A stretch of DNA of 64,000 bases from NCBI RefSeq assembly GCF_010729105.1, contig NZ_AP022573.1, positions 4,154,001 to 4,218,000 of the forward strand. The letters are read 5' to 3'. The translations under genes and the position numbers were made by a program. Source of the stretch: Mycobacterium saskatchewanense (lineage in GTDB: Bacteria; Actinomycetota; Actinomycetes; Mycobacteriales; Mycobacteriaceae). The notes below the pieces were generated by a model that was given only the letters and a program-made list of their open reading frames with translations, was not told the origin of the DNA and did not search any database. Shown piece by piece: positions 55,925 to 63,345 of this stretch (positions are counted from its first letter, which is position 1; each line of letters begins with the position of its first letter).

Positions 55925-56647
55925 TCAACGTGTGGTGAGGAGTTCGATCAGGGTGTCGGCGTTGCGGCCGAGGTGGTCGAGGGCACTGCTGCCCTTGGCG
56001 GCGGTGGCCTGGGATGGTGAGCCGATGACGCCGGTGGGCGTGTAGGCGTGGATGCCGAGGCTGGTGAGGTAGCGGCGGTCGTTGGCTGTGTGGTCGCTGG
56101 TCTGCCAGCCGTCGCGCAGGTAGTCGGGATGGGTGGCGAGCAGGATGGAGGTCTCTAGTTCGCCGGCGTGCATGTCGTCGTGGTTGCTGCTGTGGATTCC
56201 TGCGGCGGTGCGGGCTTCGGTCCAGTCTTCGCGGCTGGGGTAGAGCCCAACCTTGACGGGGTTGTTGGGGTGGTTGGCTTGTTGGACGACGTTGGTGAGT
56301 ACGGCGTTGCCGCCGTGGCCGTTGACGACGATCAGCCCGGCGATGTTCTGCTGTGCCAGCGATTCGATGATGTCAGCGACGATCGCGGCCAAGGTGGTGG
56401 CGCTGATGCTGATGGTGCCGGGGTAGGCGGCGTGTTCGTGGGAGCAGCTGAACGCGACCGGTGGTAGCTGAAATACGTTGTGGTGCTGATTGATTGCGGA
56501 TGCGATGGCAGTGGCGATGAGGGTGTCGGTGCCCAGCGGAAGGTAGGGGCCGTGTTGTTCGAATGAGCCGACCGGCAGCACCGCGACCGTGTGGGTGGCC
56601 GCGGGGTCGGTGGTGGTGGTGGTGTCGGGGATGATTCGACGGCTCAC
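55925..56647 (-). CDS. Creatininase/MftE-like amidohydrolase family protein
   Basis: 240 residues. Conserved features of the creatininase fold are VLPVGSFEQHGPYLPLGTD (metal-binding Glu/His and Asp), CSHEHAAYPGTIS, VVNGHGGN and SNHDDMHAGELETS. Family members cleave cyclic amides or ring-opened pterins; MftE processes mycofactocin precursor. In actinomycete mobile elements a protein of this class often follows an XRE regulator, as here (4-bp overlap). Its role on the element is unknown. Confidence 0.88.
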   Translation of the reverse strand: MSRRIIPDTTTTTDPAATHTVAVLPVGSFEQHGPYLPLGTDTLIATAIASAINQHHNVFQLPPVAFSCSHEHAAYPGTISISATTLAAIVADIIESLAQQNIAGLIVVNGHGGNAVLTNVVQQANHPNNPVKVGLYPSREDWTEARTAAGIHSSNHDDMHAGELETSILLATHPDYLRDGWQTSDHTANDRRYLTSLGIHAYTPTGVIGSPSQATAAKGSSALDHLGRNADTLIELLTTR

Positions 56648-57858
56648 GGGGTGACTCCTTGGGTGGCGTTTTTGATGCGGCCGGCGAGCTGTTGCAGGAT
56701 CGGGTCTTTGTTTCGCCGTCGACGGTCTCGCACGATTGTGCCTGCCCTGGCCAGATGAATCCTGGCTCGCTGCGAGGGCGCGGCCAGGTAGCCCGGGATC
56801 GCTGCGGCGGTCAGTGCCAGTGCTTGCTGGTATTCGCCGGTGGCGATGTAGGCGTGCAGGAGTCGCATATCGGCCACGGTCTGATCGCGGTGCTGCTGTG
56901 ATGTCCAGGCGTGATGGTGCCCGGCGAGCAGGGTTAGGGCTTTATCCGGGTCACCGATGCGCAGGTAGCCGGAGGCGATCTCGCTGGCGACGTAGGCGCC
57001 GTGGGCATAGATCGCATGATCATGCGGGTGGGGTTGCAGGTCACCGAGTTCGAGGGCTGCGGCGGCGTAGCGATGAAATCCCCGCTCATTGTGATTGGCC
57101 AGCTCGGCAAGGGCCTGTTGGCGGGCGATGCTGGCGGCCAGGCGACCCACGTCGTGGCCGTCGATGAGGTCGGCGGCATCGGTGGCCAAGGCGGTGGCCA
57201 GGTCGGGGTTGGTGCGGGTGAGAATGTTGGATTGGCGCATCAAGATTATGGCGTTGAATGGCGGGCCGGCCGTACGTAGGTGCAGGGCTGCGGTGTGGGT
57301 GAGCTTCTCCGCGGCGGCGTGATCTCCGAGGTCTTGGGCGATCCACCCGGCAACTTCGGCGATAGCCCCAGCGGCGCGCCGCATCTCTGCCTTGACCTGC
57401 GAGGGTGCGTGGGCAATCAGGGATTCGATGGTGACCAGATCGGATTCCACCAGGGGGCGGGCGTGTTGGGGGCCGAAGGTGTGCTCAGCTTGGATGTGGG
57501 CATGTTGCTGGGCCTCGATGACGGCGAGTACGTCACGGTCGACGGGTAGTTGTATCAGCAGCGGGTGCGGCAGCTCGGTGGCGATCGGCACGCTGAACAT
57601 TTCGTCGGGTTCGACGCCGAACACCGCGGCCAGGTCTTCACGCCACAGCGGGCCGAGCATTCCGGTCCGCTCGATCTGGGCGATTTTTTGCCGCAGGGAT
57701 TCCCGCGCGGGCAGGTCGGGGTCGCCGCGTAGCTTGCGCACGTTTTCGACCTCGATCGCCAACTCACGCAAGCTGTAGCCGTAGCGTTTGCGGGCTTGGC
57801 TGAGCCGCTGCGCATTGAGTGCCCGGATCGGGTCGACTGCGGCCATGGCTTCGATCAT
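56644..57858 (-). CDS. XRE-type regulator with TPR-like C-terminal region
   Basis: Up to 404 residues (ATG 57858 or 57846). The N-terminal HTH is RLSQARKRYGYSLRELAIEV with ARESLRQKIAQIERTGMLGP and WREDLAAVFGVEPDEMF. The remaining 300 residues are alpha-helical and repeat-like (ALELGDLQPHPHDH; ASGYLRIGDPDKALTLLAGH; YIATGEYQQALALTAAAIPG), suggesting a TPR sensor. It is divergent from the SCO3933-type gene, so it probably governs the transfer and replication operon. Confidence 0.88.
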   Translation of the reverse strand: MIEAMAAVDPIRALNAQRLSQARKRYGYSLRELAIEVENVRKLRGDPDLPARESLRQKIAQIERTGMLGPLWREDLAAVFGVEPDEMFSVPIATELPHPLLIQLPVDRDVLAVIEAQQHAHIQAEHTFGPQHARPLVESDLVTIESLIAHAPSQVKAEMRRAAGAIAEVAGWIAQDLGDHAAAEKLTHTAALHLRTAGPPFNAIILMRQSNILTRTNPDLATALATDAADLIDGHDVGRLAASIARQQALAELANHNERGFHRYAAAALELGDLQPHPHDHAIYAHGAYVASEIASGYLRIGDPDKALTLLAGHHHAWTSQQHRDQTVADMRLLHAYIATGEYQQALALTAAAIPGYLAAPSQRARIHLARAGTIVRDRRRRNKDPILQQLAGRIKNATQGVTP

Positions 57859-58010
57859 GCCGCATACATCAGCGCAGGTCAGCTACGTGTGCGCGTGTGC
57901 GGTCATCACCAGTATCACTGCCTGTCACTTCCGGGCGCATCCGGGATGGCGCTGTCCTTGAGTCGCGGCCGAACAGACCGCGCCAACACCGCAAGGAAGG
58001 ACAGCAATCC
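57859..58010. promoter_or_regulatory. Divergent control region of the mobility module
   Basis: 152 bp separate the XRE regulator (minus) and the SCO3933-type gene (plus). gcaaggaagga (57991-58001) is the ribosome site for the latter. Regulator sites should be here, but I see no clear palindrome. Confidence 0.45.
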
Positions 58011-58346
58011 ATGAAGTTACGTATCGACACCACCGGGGTGACGTTCCTCTGTACTCGGATTCCCGAGCAGCGCACGAATTTCGACACCGGTGCACCGCGC
58101 GTGGACAAGGCCACCGGGCAGGCGTTGTGGCAGGTGCAGCTGATCGCCCTGGACGCCACCGGCGGTGAAGTGCTGGCGGTCACCGTGGTCGGGGAACCGA
58201 AAGTCGTTGTCGGCCAGCCGGTGTCTGTGACGGGTCTGGTGGCGTTGCCGTGGTCGCAAGACGGCCGCTCGGGCATCGCGTACCGCGCCGAAGCCATCAC
58301 CGCCACCGACCTCGCCACCGTCAAGACGGGCCAGCAGGCCCGGTAA
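58011..58346 (+). CDS. SCO3933-family regulatory protein
   Basis: 111 residues from ATG 58011 with aaggaagga upstream. MKLRIDTTGVTFLCTRIPEQ and the following KATGQALWQVQLIALD with VVVGQPVSVTGLVALPW match the small SCO3933-like proteins that precede traSA/repSA genes in actinomycete integrative elements. The predicted fold is beta-rich. The molecular role is not well defined. A strong hairpin immediately after it separates it from the ftsK-like gene. Confidence 0.82.
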   Translation: MKLRIDTTGVTFLCTRIPEQRTNFDTGAPRVDKATGQALWQVQLIALDATGGEVLAVTVVGEPKVVVGQPVSVTGLVALPWSQDGRSGIAYRAEAITATDLATVKTGQQAR

Positions 58347-58353
58347 CCGCAGC

Positions 58354-58399
58354 CGGCCCGGCAGCCCGCGACAGCGTGCGCCTATGGGCTGCCGGGCCG
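58354..58399 (+). terminator. Strong hairpin (14-bp perfect stem)
   Basis: CGGCCCGGCAGCCC (58354-58367) pairs exactly with GGGCTGCCGGGCCG (58386-58399) across an 18-base loop, 7 bases after the SCO3933-type stop. No T tract follows, as is usual for mycobacteria. It may attenuate read-through into the transfer gene. Confidence 0.7.
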
Positions 58400-58445
58400 A
58401 CGCTCCCGCCCCTTCTTTCCCCGTCGTAAGTGAAGGCAGACCGTC

Positions 58446-59846
58446 ATGTCGAATAGTCCAAACCGTAAGAACCACAACAACAATCCATCACCCGATGATG
58501 ACTGGATCGGCGAGCTGATCGTCGGACTACTCAAAGCCGCCGGGTATCTGCTGTGGTGGGCAATCCTGTTTCCCTCCCTGAGCATTCCCACCGTCGTCGC
58601 CATCTGGGTCGGTTTCAGTCACGGCGCCCGAGCCGGCGTTTTGACCGCCGTTGTGGAGGCCGTGGCATACCTCGGCTGGTGGGTGTGCCAGCCGGCCTCA
58701 TTCACCCGGTGGGTCAGCGCTCCGCTGCGGCAGCGTTTCTGGGCGTGGTGGCGTTATCACCGCAACTGGGAATCGGTCTGCGCCCTGCACGGCCTGACCG
58801 CCAAACTGGGTGAACGCACGTTGGTGCCTGCCCTGCAATCGGTGCGGATCGGCCATCACGCCGACGTGCTGATCGTCAAGGTGGTGACCGGCCAGTCGAT
58901 TGCCGACTGGCAGAAACGCGCCCTCGCACTGGCGGCGACCTGGGACGCGCAGCGGTTGACGATCCGCGCCACCACGCCGGGCCAGCTGCGGATCATCATC
59001 GGGCCGCGGGGATGTGCTCGGCCAGCCGATCGCGGTGCCCATGCCAACCCCCGGGTTCGGCGGTCGATCTGGGCGCGGTGCGGGTCGGGGTCACCGAATC
59101 GCGGCGCTGGTGGCACCTACCGGTGTTGGGCCAGCACATCCTGGCCGCCGGTGCCACCGGAGCCGGCAAAGGCTCGGTGTTGTGGTCGCTGATCGCCGGG
59201 CTGGCACCCCACGTTAAAACGGGGCGGGTGCGGTTGTGGGTGATCGACCCCAAAGGCGGCATGGAACTCGGTGCTGGCGCGCCGCTGTTCGCCCGGTTCT
59301 GCTACCACACCGGTCAGCCCACCGTGGAACTGCTGCGCGAGCTGGTGAAGCTGATGCAGACCCGCGCCACCCGGCTGCGCGGGCACACCCGCCTGCACAC
59401 CCCCGCCCTCGCTGAGCCGTTGATCGTGCTGATCATTGATGAGATCGCCGCGCTGACCGCCTATGTCACCGACCGCAAACTCCGCGCCGAGACAGAACAA
59501 CTCCTCGGCCTGCTGTTATCCCAAGGGCGTGCGGTCGGGATATCGGTGGTAGCCGCGGTGCAAGACCCGGCCAAAGACACCCTGCCGGTACGGCAGTTGT
59601 TCACCGTGCGGATCGGGCTGCGGATGACCGAGGCTACCCAAACCGCCATGGTCTTGGGCCAAGGAGCCCGCGATGCCGGCGCCGAATGCGACCTGATCGC
59701 TGATACCACCCCCGGCATCGGGTACGTGATGATCGATGGCACCGCCGACCCGATACGGGTCCGGGCCTTTCACGTCACCGATCGCGATATCACCTTGTTG
59801 GCCCGCACCTTTCGGGCACCGCGTTCAGGCGAACAGGAAATCGGTG
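58446..59846 (+). pseudogene. FtsK/SpoIIIE-type DNA translocase (TraSA-like), frameshifted
   Basis: The N-terminal frame (58446-about 58995) has two membrane segments (AAGYLLWWAILFPSLSIPTV; GVLTAVVEAVAYLGWWVCQ) and LRIIIGPR. A short middle frame (DVLGQPIAVPMPTPG) follows, then a third frame (SAVDLGAVRVGVTE) with the Walker A motif AAGATGAGKGSVLW, IDPKGGMELG, Walker B LIVLIIDEIAAL and SVVAAVQDPAKDTLPVRQLF. Two shifts lie near 59005 (G4) and 59045 (C5). The family moves double-stranded DNA between mycelial or cell partners during conjugation. The end is uncertain; overlap with the initiator start (GTGA 59844) is assumed. Confidence 0.85.
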
Positions 59847-61478
59847 AAGACCGTAACGACGCAGAGCCCGGTGATCGTGCTGCCGGGCCTGCCGGCCACC
59901 ATCGATGCCGATGCGGTGGTCACCCAGATGTGCCGGCGCGCCTCCTCACCCGGTTTCGGGTCGTGGTGGCGGCGAGTGGAATCGGTCGGTTACTGCGCCC
60001 ACCCGATCCAGCTGCTCGGTGTCGACACCGCCGGGCGTCAGCACACGGTGTGGACGCGCTGCAACAACCGCCGTCACGCGGTGTGCCCGTCATGCTCAGA
60101 CCTCTACGCCCGCGACACCTGGCAACTCGTGCACGCCGGAGCCGCCGGCGGCCACCACGACATACCCGTCGAGGTCGCCAACCGTCCGCAAGTGTTCACC
60201 ACCTTGACCGCCCCCAGCTACGGGGCCGTGCACAACGCCACCGGAACTCCGTGTCACGCCATACCCAACAGGTCGGCGGGCCGCTGCCGGCACGGAAACT
60301 GCCTGCGCTGCACCATAATCCACAGTGTCGATGACCCTCTGGTGGGCCAACCATTGTGCGCGGACTGCTACGACTATCTGGGACATATCTTGTTCACCTG
60401 GCATCTGCCCGAGCTGTGGCGGCGGTTCACCATCGCACTACGGCGCGCCGTGGCGACGCACCTGAAAACAGTTGGCGTCAAGCCCGGCTCGGTGCGGGTC
60501 AGCTTCGTCAAAGTCGTTGAATTGCAAGCCCGCGCCATACCCCACATCCATGCCCTGATCCGCCTCGACCCGCCACCCGCCACCAACGACACCACGAAAT
60601 CAGGTGACCACGATCGTCACGGCCCCGCCGCCCCGCGGGGTGGCAGGTTGTCTCGTCCGGTAGCCGAGCAGCATCCCGGCTGGTCGTCAGCGATCACCGC
60701 CGCCGAGCTGGCCGCCTTGATCCAACACGCTGCCAGTCGCGTCAGTATCGACGTGCCCGCCGGCGACGACGATTACGCCAACCCGGGCGGGGTGCGCACG
60801 GTGCGGTTCGGCACCCAAATTGATACCCAACCATTGACACCCGAACCAATAACCGCAAGCGATTCCGAAGTCGACGACACCGCAGTCGCTTCGGCCTCGC
60901 GGTTGTCGCCGCGCAGGGTTGCGGCATATCTGGCGAAATACGTCACCAAATCCCTGCACGACTTCGGCATCACCGCGCGCCGGCTGTCCGCAGAAGCGAT
61001 CGGCGAACTCGACGTTACTGAACATGTGCGGGCCATCCTGTCCACCATCGCCGGACTCGCCGAACACCCAGCGTCCGCGGGTCCGTCGTTGGCGGGGATT
61101 GGGCGCTGGCTGCACACCCTGGGCTACCGCGGCCACATCACTACCAAATCGCGGCGCTATTCGACCACCATGGGTGCCCTGCGCGCCGCCCGCGCCACCT
61201 GGACCCGTAACCAGATAGCCAAACATTCAGGGCGACAGGACGATACGCAATCCGCCCATTTCGCTGACGACGTGACGGCGAGCACCGGCAGGCAGCAGCA
61301 ACCGATCGACACCGATGAGATGCTGTGGGAGTTCGACCGCGCCGGACACGCCAGCGCCGGTGACCGCGTCCTGGTCATCTCCGCAGCCCTGCGCCACATC
61401 AGCGCCCGCATCACCGGTATCACCGAATCCCGGACTGTCTCCACCCGCATCTCGCCGCCACCACGCGGGGCAGGGTGA
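59844..61478 (+). CDS. RepSA-type replication initiator
   Basis: 544 residues from GTG 59844, with aggaaa just upstream. Zinc-binding pairs occur in CNNRRHAVCPSCSDLYARD and in CRHGNCLRCTIIH/LCADCYDYL. The HUH-like motif is in ELQARAIPHIHALIRLD and the nucleophile Tyr region in RVAAYLAKYVTKSLHDFG. This matches the RepSA family of pSAM2 and relatives, rolling-circle initiators that let the excised element replicate. It overlaps the ftsK-like gene at its start and the small ORF at its end. Confidence 0.9.
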   Translation: MKTVTTQSPVIVLPGLPATIDADAVVTQMCRRASSPGFGSWWRRVESVGYCAHPIQLLGVDTAGRQHTVWTRCNNRRHAVCPSCSDLYARDTWQLVHAGAAGGHHDIPVEVANRPQVFTTLTAPSYGAVHNATGTPCHAIPNRSAGRCRHGNCLRCTIIHSVDDPLVGQPLCADCYDYLGHILFTWHLPELWRRFTIALRRAVATHLKTVGVKPGSVRVSFVKVVELQARAIPHIHALIRLDPPPATNDTTKSGDHDRHGPAAPRGGRLSRPVAEQHPGWSSAITAAELAALIQHAASRVSIDVPAGDDDYANPGGVRTVRFGTQIDTQPLTPEPITASDSEVDDTAVASASRLSPRRVAAYLAKYVTKSLHDFGITARRLSAEAIGELDVTEHVRAILSTIAGLAEHPASAGPSLAGIGRWLHTLGYRGHITTKSRRYSTTMGALRAARATWTRNQIAKHSGRQDDTQSAHFADDVTASTGRQQQPIDTDEMLWEFDRAGHASAGDRVLVISAALRHISARITGITESRTVSTRISPPPRGAG

Positions 61479-61651
61479 TGGCCACGACGCCCGCGGGCGG
61501 CGCCGCCAACAACCACGATGCCGGCGCGGTCCCGCTGCACGAGCGCCCGGAGTTCATAGCCTGGCTGACCGCCTCATGTGAACGCCAAGCCCTATCCGTC
61601 ACCGTCACCGACCCCACCACCCTGGCTGCCATCGCAACCCTCCTGCGCTGA
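61478..61651 (+). CDS. Small protein downstream of repSA (57 aa)
   Basis: ATG 61478 overlaps the RepSA stop (TGATG), a sign of translational coupling. The product begins MATTPAGGAANNHDAG and ends SVTVTDPTTLAAIATLLR. The second half (ERPEFIAWLTASCERQA) is predicted helical. In related elements this position holds an excisionase or a short conserved protein; no HTH is obvious here, so I give no function. Confidence 0.65.
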   Translation: MATTPAGGAANNHDAGAVPLHERPEFIAWLTASCERQALSVTVTDPTTLAAIATLLR

Positions 61652-61742
61652 GCACGCAAAGGCACCGTACCGTCACCGGCCAACCGGATAGACGACGAAA
61701 GTTATTTCAACACAACCCTTCCCGGCGATAAGAGCATTCCTG

Positions 61743-61827
61743 GTGTCTGGGCTGGTGGGCCGTCCAGGCTCGAAGCTGGCTTCGACCGCGTGCGGCTTTG
61801 GCCTTGACGGCCCACCAGCCCAGACAC
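61743..61827. terminator. Large perfect hairpin between convergent repSA and integrase operons
   Basis: GTGTCTGGGCTGGTGGGCCG plus TC (61743-61764) is the exact reverse complement of 61806-61827: a 22-bp perfect stem with a 41-base loop. The loop itself contains TCGAAGC-tg-GCTTCGA. It lies between convergent transcripts, so a bidirectional terminator is the simplest role. A replication (single-strand origin) or transfer site is possible. Confidence 0.6.
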
Positions 61828-61864
61828 TCGGCACTCGCCAGGGAGCATCCGCGACGCCGAAAAC

Positions 61865-63301
61865 CTAGATGCGCCAATGGGGTTGCACGCGGTTAATGTC
61901 GAGACTGCGGGAACCGGGGGTGCCCGGTGCGATCACCGCGTGATCCAGGATCGATTTGACGATGCTCCGCTGGCGTTCCACGTCGAGGTCCGGCCATTGG
62001 CCGCGCAACGCCCCGCCGGTGCCCGCCAACTCATAAACCTCACTGGTATCGGTGGCCTCAGCGATGTCACGCCTGGCCTGCTGGATGCGGCTGGTGATCG
62101 GGTCGCGGGCCGCGATCCACTCCCGCGCGCTGATCGCGCCGTCGGCATACAAACCGGCCAGCTCATCGAGGCGCGTTTGATCGGCCTCCACGGCCGCCGC
62201 CAACGCAGCCACATCATGATTAGGGCTGGCTTTGCCGGCCAACACCTTCGCCAGATCCCGAGAATCCAGGCGGGTCAACACCGCATCAGTCAACAAAGCC
62301 TCAACCGGTTCGGCGACCACCGTCAGCCGACCACAGCCGCCATGATCGGGTCCTTTCAGACAAACATAGCGGCGCACCCGATGATCGGGATTACTGTGCC
62401 GGGCTTGCGAATACAGCCGATTACCGCAACGCCCACACCGCAGCATCCCTGACAACACATATGTGCGCGCCCGCGTCTTGGTCACCGACCGCGCCGCGAT
62501 ACGCGCCAAGATCCGGTCCCGCTCCGCCGGCGTAATGATCGCCGGCCATTTCGCAGGCCCGATCACCTCACCACGATGCTCCCGCAGCCCGGCGATACGG
62601 CCCGAGCACAGGATCTGGCGCACCGCCGAGGTCTGCCACGACTTGGCCACCGCCGGGGAAACGCCGGAGTCGTTGAGCCACACCGTCAACGACAACAACG
62701 ACTGGCCCGCCAAGTAGCGGTCCACCATCTCACGCACCACCGCCGCCTCCGACGTCCGCAGCGTGATCTTGTCGTCCTCGTAGCCGAACGGGCGCACCGA
62801 GCCGTGCGGTAGTCCCTGTTCGGCGTTCTGCAACATCTTGCGGCGAATACGTGCGGACTTGCGCCCGGACTCCTTGGCGGCGAACGCGGCGAAAATCCGG
62901 GCCATGAACAACCCGTCATCGTTACCCAGGTCAATATCGGCGGTCACGGTAGCCACGTCTCGCACACCCACCGACTCACACAAAGCGACAAACTCTTCCA
63001 ACTCCACCGGTCGGCGATGCAACCGGTCCAAGTTGTAGACGATCACCGCATCCCGCGCCCCTGATGCCAGATCGGCCAGCATCCGCGCATACTGCCGACG
63101 CGGCTTGCCCGAGAACGCCGACACATCGTTATCGACATACTCATCGCCAACCGGCCAACCGCGGTCAGCAGACAGCTTGCGGCAATCCTCCAACTGCCGC
63201 GCCACCCCCAACCCGGTGCCCTCCACATCAGCCGAGATACGCGCGTAAATCGCCGCCGACCGCACCCCAGCCCGCTGACCAGCGGATTTCATCTTCGCCA
63301 T
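61865..63301 (-). CDS. int: Large serine recombinase (integrase), phiRv1-like
   Basis: 478 residues. The catalytic N-terminal domain has AAIYARISAD with nucleophile Ser23, GVARQLEDCRKL and VIVYNLDRLHRRPVELEEF. A recombinase domain (HGSVRPFGYEDDKITLR; WQTSAVRQILCSGRIAGLRE) and a zinc ribbon (MLRCGRCGNRLYS to YVCLKGPDHGGCGRL) follow, with a coiled-coil-like segment after it. The layout and motifs parallel the phiRv1 integrase of M. tuberculosis, which also targets REP13E12. Its start is 26 bases from the attR crossover, as expected for an element-borne integrase. Confidence 0.95.
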   Translation of the reverse strand: MAKMKSAGQRAGVRSAAIYARISADVEGTGLGVARQLEDCRKLSADRGWPVGDEYVDNDVSAFSGKPRRQYARMLADLASGARDAVIVYNLDRLHRRPVELEEFVALCESVGVRDVATVTADIDLGNDDGLFMARIFAAFAAKESGRKSARIRRKMLQNAEQGLPHGSVRPFGYEDDKITLRTSEAAVVREMVDRYLAGQSLLSLTVWLNDSGVSPAVAKSWQTSAVRQILCSGRIAGLREHRGEVIGPAKWPAIITPAERDRILARIAARSVTKTRARTYVLSGMLRCGRCGNRLYSQARHSNPDHRVRRYVCLKGPDHGGCGRLTVVAEPVEALLTDAVLTRLDSRDLAKVLAGKASPNHDVAALAAAVEADQTRLDELAGLYADGAISAREWIAARDPITSRIQQARRDIAEATDTSEVYELAGTGGALRGQWPDLDVERQRSIVKSILDHAVIAPGTPGSRSLDINRVQPHWRI

Positions 63302-63309
63302 GGGGGTAT

Positions 63310-63345
63310 ATTAGCAGCATCTAACCTTCGACGCGTGCGTGGCGC
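63310..63345. other. attR of the integrated island
   Basis: On the minus strand the junction reads gcgtcg-AA-ggttagatgc: 13E12 sequence, shared AA (plus-strand TT at 63327-63328), then element sequence leading to the integrase. Combining its 13E12 half with that of attL gives gcgtcgAAcctcaaatg, an in-frame attB. Combining the element halves gives attP around cactAAggttag. Confidence 0.78.

Larger units (their letters stand above)
5473..63328. mobile_element. 57.86-kb integrative element (AICE-like genomic island) in a 13E12 gene
   Basis: The two outer 13E12 fragments rejoin perfectly in frame, and the right end has a serine integrase directly beside the junction. Together these delimit one element. 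The right 7.5 kb hold regulation, transfer, replication and integration genes of an actinomycete integrative and conjugative element. The remaining 50 kb hold lipid/alkane genes heavily invaded by insertion sequences. The prophage-like phiRv1 of M. tuberculosis also uses a serine integrase and REP13E12 targets, so the site choice has precedent. Inner parts may have been acquired at different times; the sequence shows only that one pair of ends encloses all of it now. Confidence 0.82.

Noticed and set aside
55590-55928. Minus-strand open frame after the creatininase gene
   Set aside because: Low-complexity Arg/Ala/Pro composition; overlapping equally long frames on the plus strand; no motif.
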